A stretch of 64,000 bases of DNA from Gammaproteobacteria bacterium (GCA_023266115.1 JAHFRU010000012.1:1-64000); one strand, 5' to 3'. Counted from the first letter of the stretch, positions 8,350-17,409 are shown. Made by a program: numbers and translations. Notes: a model not told the origin generated them from the sequence alone.

Positions 8350-9420
8350 ATGACCCTGGAACAGCTTAATAACGTCAATGTCGTTTCGCAGGAACTGTTG
8401 CCGACGCCGGAGTGGATAAAGCAGCAGTTACCGCTGACCGACAAGGCGATGACAACGGTTCTGAAAGGCCGTGATACGGTGCAGCGGATACTGGATCGTG
8501 AAGATCACCGGCTCTTTATCGTGGTCGGACCCTGTTCGATTCACGATCTGGACGCCGCGCGTGAATATGCCGCGCGTCTCAAGCAGCTGGCGGACGACGT
8601 CAAGGATACGCTGGTGCTGGTCATGCGCGTGTATTTCGAGAAACCGCGCACGACGGTTGGCTGGAAGGGGCTGATCAACGATCCCTATCTCGACGATTCG
8701 TTTCACATCGAAAAAGGACTGTATCTCGCCCGACAGTTTCTGCTTGAGGTCGCCGAACTCGGATTGCCGGCGGCCACAGAGGCGCTTGATCCGATTGTGC
8801 CGCAGTACCTATCGGACCTGGTTACCTGGACCGCGATTGGTGCCCGGACAACCGAATCGCAAACCCATCGGGAGATGTCGAGCGGTTTGTCGACCCCGGT
8901 CGGTTTCAAGAACGGTACGGATGGTAGCCTGATGGTGGCGATCAATGCGCTGCGCTCGGCGGCCTATGCGCATCATTTTCTCGGCATCAATTCCCAGGGG
9001 CAGTGCGCCCGATTCCGTACCCGCGGGAATCGTTATGGTCATGTGGTACTGCGTGGCGGCAATAAACCGAATTACGACGCCGTCAGCGTCGCGCTGGCGG
9101 AAGCCGAGCTGACAAATGCGGGCATGCCGGTCAATATTATGATCGATTGCAGTCACGGGAATTGTATGAAAGATCCCGAACTTGAGCCGCTGGTATTGAA
9201 GAACTGTATCGATCAGATCGTCGACGGAAATCGTTCGATCATCGGCATGATGGTGGAAAGTCATCTGGAGTGGGGCAGCCAGCCTTTGCCGGCGGATTTG
9301 ACACAGCTGCGCTATGGTGTGTCTATTACCGACCCGTGTATCGACTGGCGAACGACGGATGCAATCGTGCGCGAGGCGCGGGACCGGATACGCGATATTT
9401 TGCCGGGACGAACTCGCTAG
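8350..9420 (+). CDS. aroG: 3-deoxy-7-phosphoheptulonate (DAHP) synthase, class I
   Basis: A 356-residue enzyme that condenses phosphoenolpyruvate with erythrose 4-phosphate, the first step of the shikimate pathway. The class I (AroF/G/H) signatures are present: FIVVGPCSIHD near residue 57, the MRVYFEKPRTTVGWKG phosphate-binding block, SGLSTPVGFKNGTDG near 180, and the metal-binding IDCSHGN near 268. Length agrees with the family (about 350). Which aromatic amino acid inhibits it cannot be decided safely, so the aroG symbol denotes the family rather than Phe sensitivity. It converges with the next gene; both stop codons lie in the same CTAG at 9417-9420. Confidence 0.95.
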   Translation: MTLEQLNNVNVVSQELLPTPEWIKQQLPLTDKAMTTVLKGRDTVQRILDREDHRLFIVVGPCSIHDLDAAREYAARLKQLADDVKDTLVLVMRVYFEKPRTTVGWKGLINDPYLDDSFHIEKGLYLARQFLLEVAELGLPAATEALDPIVPQYLSDLVTWTAIGARTTESQTHREMSSGLSTPVGFKNGTDGSLMVAINALRSAAYAHHFLGINSQGQCARFRTRGNRYGHVVLRGGNKPNYDAVSVALAEAELTNAGMPVNIMIDCSHGNCMKDPELEPLVLKNCIDQIVDGNRSIIGMMVESHLEWGSQPLPADLTQLRYGVSITDPCIDWRTTDAIVREARDRIRDILPGRTR

Positions 9421-10631
9421 CCGTTTGCGGCCTCGCCACTGGCGAGTTGACGCACGGCGGCATTGGCCCAGTCGACAGACTCGACGAAGAGTTTTGTCAG
9501 ATCTACCGAGCGGCTTACTGCTTCCAGTTTTCCCCACTCGCAACGTTCGTACGCCAGCACGCAGGCCAGGGCATGTCCGGCGGGCCCGGTGTGATTAAGC
9601 AGGGCGGTTTTGGTTTCGACCGCGAGCGGCAGTTGACGCATTATCTGCGGCATCGGTTGATCCAGCAGTGCGTCCAGTACCGATAACAGGCCGACAGTGA
9701 AAAACATCTCCGCCGATTTTTCCTTGGGTGTCATGAGTTCGCACATTCTGGCGCGTACCAGTGCGGTTGCCACCAGCTCCTGCGGTTTGTCGTCTATCTT
9801 CGACAATGCAACGAGCGAAAACCAGTTTTTTATCGTCGGCAGGCCGACATAGACAATGGCGTGACGGATCGATTCGATCTTTCTTGGTAACGAGTACAGC
9901 GCCGAATTCAGATAGCGCAGCACCTTGTAGCTCAGGCTGACATCGGTCGAGATGATTTTCTCGACGTCGGCGATTCCGGCATCCGGATTCTGAAGCGCGG
10001 CCAGTAATTGCAGGATCGCGAGGCGGTTCGGCGTGATAGTCCGGCTCTCGACGACGTTCGGCTTACAAAAAAAGAATCCCTGAAAATAGTCGAAGCCAAG
10101 ATCCGCTGCCAATTTGAAGTCACTTGGCGTTTCGAGTTTTTCGGCAAGCAGCTTCACCTTGTGATCTTTGAGTATGACGAGGTGGTCATGGATCTCGTCC
10201 GGACCGAGCTGCATGAAATCGATTTTGATGATATCCGCAATTTCGACCAGTGGCTTGAGCTTGTCGTGGTAGATGAAATCATCGAGCGCAATCGTAAAAC
10301 CCCGCTCGGCAAGCTCGCGTACCGCCTTGATCAGGCGGGCGTCTATCGGCGTGGTTTCGAGTATTTCGAGGACCACCTGTTCGGGCGGGAAGGGTAACGG
10401 AAGATCCCCCACCAGATAGCTGCGCGGCATATTGATAAACGCCTGATGATCGCCGACGATGCGGTCGAGGCCGAAGTCCATAAACGCGTTTACCACGACC
10501 TGCGCGGTGGCCATGTCATCGTCAGTGTGTGTGGCGGCGTTGGCAGAGCTGTCGCGATATAGCAGCTCATACGCGTGGACCTGAAGCTCCTGGTCGTATA
10601 TTGGTTGCCGCCCGATAAATATGTTGTTCAT
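9417..10631 (-). CDS. EAL-HDOD signalling protein (YuxH type)
   Basis: A 404-residue cytoplasmic protein. Residues about 1-200 form an EAL-like domain and about 205-400 an HDOD domain. The EAL signature has become ELL (YELLYRD). Later elements survive in part: NMPRSYL, LEILE, ALDDF, KIDF, EKLE and FQGFFF. The DDFGTG loop reads DDFIYH. Proteins with this layout usually lack cyclic-di-GMP phosphodiesterase activity and act in protein-protein regulation of motility or stress. I infer the same here. It is monocistronic and faces away from the next gene upstream by 430 bases, part of which is a short mobile element. Confidence 0.88.
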   Translation of the reverse strand: MNNIFIGRQPIYDQELQVHAYELLYRDSSANAATHTDDDMATAQVVVNAFMDFGLDRIVGDHQAFINMPRSYLVGDLPLPFPPEQVVLEILETTPIDARLIKAVRELAERGFTIALDDFIYHDKLKPLVEIADIIKIDFMQLGPDEIHDHLVILKDHKVKLLAEKLETPSDFKLAADLGFDYFQGFFFCKPNVVESRTITPNRLAILQLLAALQNPDAGIADVEKIISTDVSLSYKVLRYLNSALYSLPRKIESIRHAIVYVGLPTIKNWFSLVALSKIDDKPQELVATALVRARMCELMTPKEKSAEMFFTVGLLSVLDALLDQPMPQIMRQLPLAVETKTALLNHTGPAGHALACVLAYERCEWGKLEAVSRSVDLTKLFVESVDWANAAVRQLASGEAANG

Positions 10632-10915
10632 AAGCCCGGAATTGCCTGGTACCGTCCCTTGATGGATGTCTTATCGGCCAGCCGGCCAATGTGCTTTAGA
10701 GTTTGACCGGAATGCCGAGTGGCGCCGGGCTAACAGCCCGCGGGAACCCCCGGTATCGTGGCATATGCAAGCCGTTAGCGGGCAGATCCTCGCGGCAGTT
10801 CCAGGCGGAGTAAACAGGTCATGGCGGCAATTTCCGGGATCGGCCTGCTGTCCTCGAGATCGGAGGTGCCTGTGCGTTTGTTCTCGTTAACAACGCCGCA
10901 TCGTCGGTTGGTCAG
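10632..10915. other. Intergenic region upstream of the EAL-HDOD gene
   Basis: No coding region is supported. A small GC hairpin CGGGCT-AAC-AGCCCG lies near 10727-10741. The promoter of the EAL-HDOD gene should be here on the minus strand, but I could not pick out convincing boxes. The right-hand end is the boundary of the short mobile element at 10916. Confidence 0.4.
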
Positions 10916-11060
10916 GGAACCTCTGATTAATCACCTTTTCGTCATTCCCGTACCCTCCGGGCATAAACTTCGCGGGAATCCAGCAACACACTGTTTCGAA
11001 AGCTCTGGATTCCGGGTCTCCGCTACGCTCCGCCTGGAATGACGACACATCAGAGCTTCC
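10916..11060 (-). mobile_element. MITE-like element, copy 1 (145 bp)
   Basis: The ends are inverted repeats: GGAACCTCTGAT at the left and GGAAGCTCTGAT (minus strand) at the right. Flanks are TCAG on the left and TTAG on the right, a degraded 4-base duplication of YTAR type. Inside is a second nested palindrome (CGTCATTCC...GGAATGACG) with the GGCGGAGCGTAGCGGAGACC core. Read on the minus strand it matches the first 86 or so bases of the element at 51723-51899 with only about four differences. There is no transposase gene. The right tip supplies the stop codon of the SPOR-barrel gene. Confidence 0.8.
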
Positions 11061-12698
11061 TTAGAAATAACGGGCCAGGTCAATCTGCAGGTAGTCGTCG
11101 TTGCGCTGACCGGACAGGACGGAGGTGAGCGGGATATTGGAAAAGATTCGGGCTTCGGCGCTCAGCTTCCAGCGATCGCCGATCCGGCGGCTGGCTTCGA
11201 GGTTGTAAAGGACGCCGTCACCGTCCGCATCGATGACCGCGCCGATCAGCAATTCGCTGGACTGCGCATCATTAAATGTCAGGCGCGTACCGATCATTAC
11301 ATCGTCCTCAAATGGTGTTGGTGCGCTGTCCTTGCGATCGTCATACAGATATTCCGCGATAATGCCCAGATCGGCCGCCGTTTCAAGGATTCCGACGAAG
11401 GTATATTCAAGCCCGCCCGTGAACGCGGTGTAGCGACCGTTCTGCCCGTGCCGCGATATCACCTCGAGTTTCCACAACCAGGCATCCAGCGCCGCCTGCA
11501 GATCCAGACTGGTTTGGTCGATCTGCTCATAGAACGGGATCAGTACCGGATTGCCGTTGCCGTCCACGCCCGGCAACAACAGCGGGTCACGACCGGTGCC
11601 CGAGAAGTGCGCCACGCCGATATCCCAGTCGCCGAGGATCTTGGTCCAGCGTGCCGCGACATCGACATGCTTGCCCTCGGCACCGGATTCGTATCGGGCC
11701 TGGGTCATATCGATATACGGAATGGTGCGCAGGCGGCCGTCCGGACCCGGAAACGTGCGCTCGCGGAATCCCGGAAGTACGAACAGGTTGAGATTTCCCC
11801 AGTCGCGAATCAATGCCAGATTTATCATCGGCTGCCCGAGTTTGTCTTCGGTGTCGATGTTTTCAACCAGATCGGTTTGATTGATGATGTCGACCAGATG
11901 CTGGGATTCCGTAACGCCCCAGAATACCTTGCCGATGCCGGCCCGCGCTTCCCAGTCATGCGCGACGTGCTGCCACAACAGTTCGTTGACGTCGGCATGA
12001 CTGCGTTCGTCGTCATGCTGATCCCAGCGTATGAAGGGTGTGAAAATGACACTATCGCCGCCGTCGTTCCAGGCACGGTAATACTCCGGACGCATCGACA
12101 AAGCGAGATTATCGCCATGTTGCCCGGCACTTGACGGGTCGTACGCGAACAGACGCAGCTCGGCGGAGACGTATCCGGTCAGTTTGCCGGTAGAGTCAGG
12201 GGCGGGTGTCGGATGTGATGCCGTATCCCGGTCGTCGTCAACCGCCGCGTGCGGCGAGAGAGTTTGCACCGGTGCGGCTGTCCGGGATTCATCGTCGGGC
12301 TTGTGCTGAGTCGGTAGCGGAGCGGTCTCCGGTGGTTTGGGCGCGGCGCCGATGGCCCCGCCTGACGATGCCGTCGCGCCGTCAGATTCGGCCGTCAGGT
12401 CTGGGAAACTGGTGATAAAACCGGGCCAGCCTTGTGCGCGTAGTCGGTGTCGCGCCGCCTCTGCTTTCTGGCGATCTTCGAATGGTCCGACGATCACTGT
12501 GTGCAACGGATGACCGTTGACCGTTTTGATGGCGGTAGTGACATTGGTGAACCCCGTTGTCCGAAGTTTTTCCATGTCCTGCAGCGCGTTGCCGGGGCGC
12601 GTATATGCGCCGACCTGCACGCCAACGTCGGCGGCGGCGTCACCGAGCGGCGCAAGTATCAGCAGCGCCAGTAATAACAGGTATCGCGAGGTCGTCAT
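11061..12698 (-). CDS. SPOR-domain protein fused to an outer-membrane beta-barrel
   Basis: A protein of 545 residues from the start chosen at 12698. That start gives a classical signal peptide (MTTSRYLLLLALLILAPLG, cleavage near residue 23); ATG at 12725 is also possible and neither has a clear ribosome site. Residues about 25-98 are a SPOR domain (VGVQVGAYTRPGNALQDMEK... VIVGPFEDRQKAEAARHRL). About 100-175 is a Pro/Ala/Asp-rich linker. From about 176 to the end lie amphipathic strands of a DUF1302-like barrel ending DLARYF with a terminal Phe. SPOR domains bind septal peptidoglycan lacking stem peptides. It is the last gene of the TetR/RND/LolA-like operon; I infer the outer-membrane component of an export system. 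Its TAA stop lies at the tip of the adjoining mobile element. Confidence 0.78.
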   Translation of the reverse strand: MTTSRYLLLLALLILAPLGDAAADVGVQVGAYTRPGNALQDMEKLRTTGFTNVTTAIKTVNGHPLHTVIVGPFEDRQKAEAARHRLRAQGWPGFITSFPDLTAESDGATASSGGAIGAAPKPPETAPLPTQHKPDDESRTAAPVQTLSPHAAVDDDRDTASHPTPAPDSTGKLTGYVSAELRLFAYDPSSAGQHGDNLALSMRPEYYRAWNDGGDSVIFTPFIRWDQHDDERSHADVNELLWQHVAHDWEARAGIGKVFWGVTESQHLVDIINQTDLVENIDTEDKLGQPMINLALIRDWGNLNLFVLPGFRERTFPGPDGRLRTIPYIDMTQARYESGAEGKHVDVAARWTKILGDWDIGVAHFSGTGRDPLLLPGVDGNGNPVLIPFYEQIDQTSLDLQAALDAWLWKLEVISRHGQNGRYTAFTGGLEYTFVGILETAADLGIIAEYLYDDRKDSAPTPFEDDVMIGTRLTFNDAQSSELLIGAVIDADGDGVLYNLEASRRIGDRWKLSAEARIFSNIPLTSVLSGQRNDDYLQIDLARYF

Positions 12699-12770
12699 GG
12701 TGCGGAGTGCTTCGGTGCGGTTCATCAAGAGGGTCCGGTCAGAGGTTTAAATGGACAAGAGGTCCCGATT

Positions 12771-13553
12771 CTACCGGGCACGCATCAGGCTGCTCTGATC
12801 GAAGTCTCGTTCGGTCAGGCCGGTTTTGAACCGGTAATCGTTCCACGTCAGTTCTGTACTCTTGTCGGTCTGATGGTTCACCATGGTCATACGGTTCGCG
12901 CGCCAATAGCGGTCGAGATACTGCTTGTAGTTGTCCAGCATCAGGGTCTTCAGCAACGCGTCCTTGCGGTCGTAGAATTCCACCTTCAGTGGCTGGTACA
13001 TCTGCTGGTCAAGCCAGGTGACCAGGCGCGTATAACCGGAGTTTTCATACGCCGGGGAACGTTCGATAACGTAGGTGTCGCGTCCGTCAAGCTTTTCGTT
13101 ACGCAAATATTTGTAGTGGTATTTCTGTATCTCCGGCGACGTCAAATCCTCGAACGCGAATTCACTGCCCATGAACGGACCGGATTTGTTTTTGGACGTG
13201 ATACGCTTGACGCGCTTCAGTGCCGGCAGGTACAGCCATTGGTCATCGGCGTCGAGGGCGTGGGTATAGCTCAGGAACGCGGTCCCCGACACGTCAGCCG
13301 GGTGATCGAAAATCGTTAAACTCCGGTCACCGTCGCCGGATACCTCCAGCGTGCTGACGCGCAGTTGCCGCGTACTTTCGTCGCCGGCGCGATTCCGCAG
13401 GATCATGACCATCCCGGCCTGGCTGTCACCGAATCCGGTATCGCGACGGTCGGCCTCAGTAACGATTTCGAGTCCACGTTCTTCGGGTGTCTGGGCAAAT
13501 ACCTCAGGAGCCAGCAGGCTCAGCACGAATAGTGGTAGCAACAGTTTCTTCAT
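12771..13553 (-). CDS. LolA-like outer-membrane lipoprotein-sorting family protein
   Basis: A 260-residue periplasmic protein with a clean signal peptide (MKKLLLPLFVLSLLAPEVFA). The rest matches the LolA-like family often annotated as outer membrane lipoprotein-sorting protein: D-P-x-D-x-x-G-T-type strand (HPADVSGTAFLSYTH), WLYLPALKRVKRI, the SGPFMGSEFAFEDL segment and a C-terminal DYRFKTGLTERDF. It is longer than true LolA (about 180 mature) and is a hydrophobic-ligand carrier by fold. Its start lies 50 bases inside the end of the RND gene, indicating translational coupling. In related operons this protein accompanies MMPL transporters. I infer it ferries the exported lipid or lipid-like molecule across the periplasm. 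Confidence 0.82.
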   Translation of the reverse strand: MKKLLLPLFVLSLLAPEVFAQTPEERGLEIVTEADRRDTGFGDSQAGMVMILRNRAGDESTRQLRVSTLEVSGDGDRSLTIFDHPADVSGTAFLSYTHALDADDQWLYLPALKRVKRITSKNKSGPFMGSEFAFEDLTSPEIQKYHYKYLRNEKLDGRDTYVIERSPAYENSGYTRLVTWLDQQMYQPLKVEFYDRKDALLKTLMLDNYKQYLDRYWRANRMTMVNHQTDKSTELTWNDYRFKTGLTERDFDQSSLMRAR

Positions 13554-15858
13554 TGTTTTTCTCCTCGATCTTCATGAGCAACGGCGGTAAAAAGAGCAGG
13601 TCAGCGGCCAGTGCCAGCGCAATGACGACGGACGTCAACAACCCCATGTCCGAGTTAAGTTTGAAACTCGATAGCGCGAGCACCATGAAACCGACAATAA
13701 GCACCACGGATGTCACCCACACTGCCTTTCCGACGCTGCGGAATGCGTAGCGTACGGAATCGGGCGGACTGAGCCCTTCTTCACGCCGGGCACGCAGATA
13801 TTTACTCAGCAGGTGTATGGTGTCGTCGACCACAATACCAAGCGTCATGCCCGTAACTACCGACAGTGCCAAGCCGACCTCGCCGACGAAAATGCCCCAG
13901 AGACCGAACGCCATTGCCGCGGGTATCAGATTCGGCAGCATGCTGATCAGGCCGATTTTCACAGAGCGCAGGGCGACCACGAGTACCAGAGAAATCAGTA
14001 TCAGCGCGATTGTGGTGCCACTGAGCATGCTTATGATGTTGCGCTGACCGATATGCGCGAACATGATCGTTGGGCCCGTGCCAGCGCTGTCCGCCAACCG
14101 GGGAGTGTTGGCTGACAGCCAGTCGCGAGCGCGTCGCTCAAGCCCAAGCACTTCGTTGCTGGACAGGGTCCTGACCGAAATGGTCATCCGGGTCGCGGAT
14201 TTGTCGACGTCAACCTGGTTGTTCAGGTCGAGTCCGTACGGTAACGACAGCTCATAAAGAAGGAGATATTGGGCCGCAAGCTCCCGGGTCTCGGGCAGCG
14301 TGTACCACGCCGGATCGTCACCGTGCATGTTCTTGTTAAGACGCAGCATGATGTCGGTAAACGTATTGACGTAGGATACCTCCGGCTGGGCGCGCCACCA
14401 GTCCGCAAAGGCGACGACGTCTCTGAGGTACGCCGGGTCACTGATACCGCCCGGTTCGCCGGCGGCCAGCGAATAGTCGATGCGGTAGAGCCCGCCCAGA
14501 TTCGCGTCAACGAAATCCGAGTGGCGGCGGAATTCCACCGTCTCGTCGAAATAGTGGACGAAGACGTCATTGAGTTGATTTTTTGCAATAAACCCGACCA
14601 GCACCAGTGTCGCTGCCCCGGTGCTCCACAGCAGCATGGTACGTCTGGCGATGACGAATTCCGCGAGCCGGTCCATGCCGGTCGTCGTTTCTTCCTGAAT
14701 TCGCTGCCTGACAGGCAGTACCATCATCAGCGCTGGCAGAAAAAAAACGGAGTAGAAAAACGATGCTGCGACACCCAGCGCGACCAGGTTACCCAGATGA
14801 CGGAACGGCGGTGCGTCGGAGAAATTCATGCTGAGGAAGCCGAACACTGTCGTCAGGCTCGCAAGAAATATCGGTTGCAGATTAACGCGCAGGCTTTCGA
14901 TCATCGCCGTTTTCTTGTCTGATCCGCGCCGCAATTCATGCAAAAAAGTCACAAGAATATGCACGGAACTGGCGATGGCAAGCGTCAGGATAATGATGGG
15001 TGACATGACCGATGGCGGTGTCAGCGTGATGCCGGCATAGCCGCCCAGCCCCATAGCGGTAACGATCGAGAAGACGATCACCAGCGATGTTACGAAGGTA
15101 CCCGAAAAGCCACGTAACAGCAGACCAATCACCAGCACCATAAGCACAAAAGAGATCGGGAAAAGCGTCTTCAGGTCAATGAATGAAGATTCGGAAAACG
15201 CGTTGTTCATCATGACCATGCCGGTCAAATACACGGAAACATCGGGATGCTTCGTGCGCGCCTCGTCGGCGAGATCACGGGCAAATCGAGCGACCGACGG
15301 TACTTCGACGGCCTCGTTCTTGCCGGGAAGTTGTATCGTGATGTTGATGCCGGTGACGTGGCCTTGCGGAGACACCAGGTTTCTCGTCAGCAAGGGCTCG
15401 TTCAATGCAATAGCCTTGACGCGCGCGACATCCGCAGAACTGTATTGACCGGCGTCCTCGATCAGGTTGCGAACCAGCAGTTCGTCTCCGTCCGCTTCGG
15501 TATACTGGAAATTGCTGATCGAGTCGACGCGGGTGGAATACGGCGTCTGCCACGCACGTTGGGTAATTTCCTCGACGAGTGCCAGCACTTCAGGCGTAAA
15601 TACATTACCGTCGTTCGGCGCAATCACGAACATGACGTTATCGTTTTTGCTGTAAGTCGATTCGAACCGATCGAACGCCAGCAGTTGCGGATTTTCCGGG
15701 CCGAAGAAAGCACGGTAATTCGTTGTGAACGTCAGGAATCGCCCGCCGGCCGCCGCTCCGATCACGGCGAGCAATGTCGCGACTATGATCAGCCAGCGGT
15801 AGCGAACTACCCAGCGTCCAAGCCCGGCCTCGAATTCATGCATTACCGTTGTCTCCAA
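13504..15858 (-). CDS. RND-superfamily transporter of the MMPL type
   Basis: A 784-residue inner-membrane protein with two six-helix halves, each opened by a helix and a large periplasmic loop. The first helix is near residues 22-45; the first five-helix bundle is at about 230-390 and contains the SSD-like stretch ITLTPPSVMSPIIILTLAIASSVH; the second half has VVTGMTLGIVVDDTIHLLSKYLRARREEG near 690. Acidic residues in that GIVVDDTIH helix are the usual proton-relay site. Family members move lipids or hopanoids (MmpL, HpnN) rather than drugs. It lies between the tetR gene (30-base gap) and the overlapping LolA-like gene. Confidence 0.88.
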   Translation of the reverse strand: METTVMHEFEAGLGRWVVRYRWLIIVATLLAVIGAAAGGRFLTFTTNYRAFFGPENPQLLAFDRFESTYSKNDNVMFVIAPNDGNVFTPEVLALVEEITQRAWQTPYSTRVDSISNFQYTEADGDELLVRNLIEDAGQYSSADVARVKAIALNEPLLTRNLVSPQGHVTGINITIQLPGKNEAVEVPSVARFARDLADEARTKHPDVSVYLTGMVMMNNAFSESSFIDLKTLFPISFVLMVLVIGLLLRGFSGTFVTSLVIVFSIVTAMGLGGYAGITLTPPSVMSPIIILTLAIASSVHILVTFLHELRRGSDKKTAMIESLRVNLQPIFLASLTTVFGFLSMNFSDAPPFRHLGNLVALGVAASFFYSVFFLPALMMVLPVRQRIQEETTTGMDRLAEFVIARRTMLLWSTGAATLVLVGFIAKNQLNDVFVHYFDETVEFRRHSDFVDANLGGLYRIDYSLAAGEPGGISDPAYLRDVVAFADWWRAQPEVSYVNTFTDIMLRLNKNMHGDDPAWYTLPETRELAAQYLLLYELSLPYGLDLNNQVDVDKSATRMTISVRTLSSNEVLGLERRARDWLSANTPRLADSAGTGPTIMFAHIGQRNIISMLSGTTIALILISLVLVVALRSVKIGLISMLPNLIPAAMAFGLWGIFVGEVGLALSVVTGMTLGIVVDDTIHLLSKYLRARREEGLSPPDSVRYAFRSVGKAVWVTSVVLIVGFMVLALSSFKLNSDMGLLTSVVIALALAADLLFLPPLLMKIEEKNNEETVATTIRAEPAGS

Positions 15859-15888
15859 TTAATCTATCTAGTGTCAGCAGCTATCTGG

Positions 15889-16521
15889 TCAGTTATTCAG
15901 CGGAGCCCGGTCCGGCTGCCGCCGCGCCAGCCCGAGTACCATCAGCCCGACGATGGCGCTGGCGACTTGTTCCAGCTCGGCGGCTGGATAGGGAGTGGCA
16001 AATCGTGGCAGGCTGAAAAATAGCAGCGCGGTATGAATGGCGCGCGCCGCGCCGGGAATGTCTTTTACATCGAATTCCTTGCTTTCGTTACCTTGGGCAA
16101 GCACAGCCGCGATCATTCCCTGTTCCGCTTCGTATTGGGTATCCCGCAGGTCGCGACGTGCACGGGTAACGCTTTCGAACAGGTCGTTGATCCTCGGTTG
16201 CTCGGCGGCATGATTCCGGGTGTGTCGAAACGCGGCGAGAGCAAAGCTCTCGAGACGCTCGCGCGCGGTTTTACCCGGGATATGTATGACCTGGTGCAGC
16301 ACTTCGTGCCGTTCGCTGACGCATCGCCCGGCGCACGCCGTGGCAATATCCAGTTTGTTCCGAAAGTAGCGATACAGGTTTGCCGCGGACATCCCGACAT
16401 CCCGTGCTAATTCTGTCATCGTGGTTTTCTGATACCCGTAGTGACGGAAGCGTTCGTGCGCCGCGTCAACGATCTGGCGACGAACGGCGTCGGAGTGGTA
16501 TGGGGTGTCCGTGGTATTCAT
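15889..16521 (-). CDS. TetR-family transcriptional regulator
   Basis: A 210-residue repressor-type protein. The N-terminal helix-turn-helix is at residues about 13-60 (IVDAAHERFRHYGYQKTTMT... MSAANLYRYFRNKLDI), followed by an all-helical ligand and dimerisation domain. It is the first gene of the operon that continues with the RND, LolA-like and SPOR-barrel genes, so it probably controls itself and them. A long inverted repeat directly upstream is a good operator candidate. The ligand is not predictable, but by context it should be the transported molecule or a related lipid. Confidence 0.9.
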   Translation of the reverse strand: MNTTDTPYHSDAVRRQIVDAAHERFRHYGYQKTTMTELARDVGMSAANLYRYFRNKLDIATACAGRCVSERHEVLHQVIHIPGKTARERLESFALAAFRHTRNHAAEQPRINDLFESVTRARRDLRDTQYEAEQGMIAAVLAQGNESKEFDVKDIPGAARAIHTALLFFSLPRFATPYPAAELEQVASAIVGLMVLGLARRQPDRAPLNN

Positions 16522-16535
16522 GGACGGAAAGGGTA

Positions 16536-16582
16536 TTGTCTGAAAAGTGAATAAACAAGTGAATATTCACATTTTCGGACAA
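16536..16582. promoter_or_regulatory. Inverted-repeat operator upstream of tetR
   Basis: Left arm TTGTCTGAAAAGTGAATA (16536-16553) and right arm TATTCACATTTTCGGACAA (16564-16582) are near-perfect inverted repeats (one substitution, one extra base). A perfect 12-bp palindrome GTGAATATTCAC (16559-16570) overlaps the right arm. It starts 15 bases upstream of the tetR start, where an autorepressor would block initiation. Confidence 0.7.
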
Positions 16583-16709
16583 ACCGTTCACGCGGTCATA
16601 AAAGTGAAATTACCGCGGGTGACGGTCGATCCTGGCATTGCCGGAGCGACCGTCGATCTCAGATCAGACGCACGCCGTAGCGGCCGGGGTTACGACGTCC
16701 GTAACGTCG

Positions 16710-17309
16710 TCATCTACCGAACATGGCAGAGTGTTGATGACCTTCTATCTGACCGCGTAATTCTCCTGGCGGGTTGGCGACGGTATGAAAATTTACGTAC
16801 GCGTTACCGCGAAGGATGTTGTTGACAGCGTCTTCGAAAGTTACGATGCCCAGCGCCGGTGCTGCCGCCAGGTCACTGGCGGTCAATACACCCGATATCT
16901 CCCCGGTCCACGCGCCGTCATTGCGTGGTAACGTAAATGGGGCATTCCCCTGGTCGCCGAACAGCCAGAGGAGTACCGGTCCATTGGCGCCGATGGGGCC
17001 GAGGTGGATATGTCCCATGAACAACGGCGTTCCGGTTCCCGATGCGGTGACACGGTAATGCAGTATCGTGCGGTCAGGCGACAGCGAGAACTGCGCCGCT
17101 CCCGAACCGCCGGAAACCAGGGGGCCAATCGGAATAGTGACGCAGGCCGGTGTCCCCGTCGCGGGGTTACAGTTACCCGCTGGTCCCGGGACACTGGCCG
17201 TGCGCACCTGTTCGGCGCCGCCGAGCTTCGCGCTCAGCCGCGGCGATGCCTGCGCGTGGACAGACACGCAAAAAAAAACAGAAAGCAGAGCAACTGACGG
17301 ATGTCTCAT
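16710..17309 (-). CDS. CHRD-domain secreted protein
   Basis: A 199-residue exported protein. The signal peptide is MRHPSVALLSVFFCVSVHAQ. The CHRD (chordin-like) domain follows: LSAKLGGAEQVRTASVPG at the start, LHYRVTASG in the middle, GHIHLGPIGANGPVLLWLF and the end block AYVNFHTVANPPGELRGQI. The start at 17309 is preceded by GGAGG at good spacing and begins the signal peptide; a longer in-frame version is less likely. CHRD proteins are widespread in bacteria but their role is not established. A single Cys pair (GNCNPATGTPACV) may form a disulphide. Monocistronic. Confidence 0.85.
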   Translation of the reverse strand: MRHPSVALLSVFFCVSVHAQASPRLSAKLGGAEQVRTASVPGPAGNCNPATGTPACVTIPIGPLVSGGSGAAQFSLSPDRTILHYRVTASGTGTPLFMGHIHLGPIGANGPVLLWLFGDQGNAPFTLPRNDGAWTGEISGVLTASDLAAAPALGIVTFEDAVNNILRGNAYVNFHTVANPPGELRGQIEGHQHSAMFGR

Positions 17310-17386
17310 CTCCGAATCCCTCCGGTTGTGGAAAAGTAGTGTTACGGCAGCGGTGCGCGCTGATTTATACGCCACGTCATTACGCT

Positions 17387-17409
17387 AGCATAGCAATATC
17401 GTTTGTCAA
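17387..17409 (-). promoter_or_regulatory. Possible promoter of the CHRD gene
   Basis: A perfect -35-like TTGACA (plus-strand 17404-17409) and, nearer the gene, an extended -10-like TGCTATGCT (17387-17395). The spacing between them is too short for one promoter using both, so either the extended -10 works alone or the true -10 is weaker. Leader about 70 bases. Confidence 0.3.
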
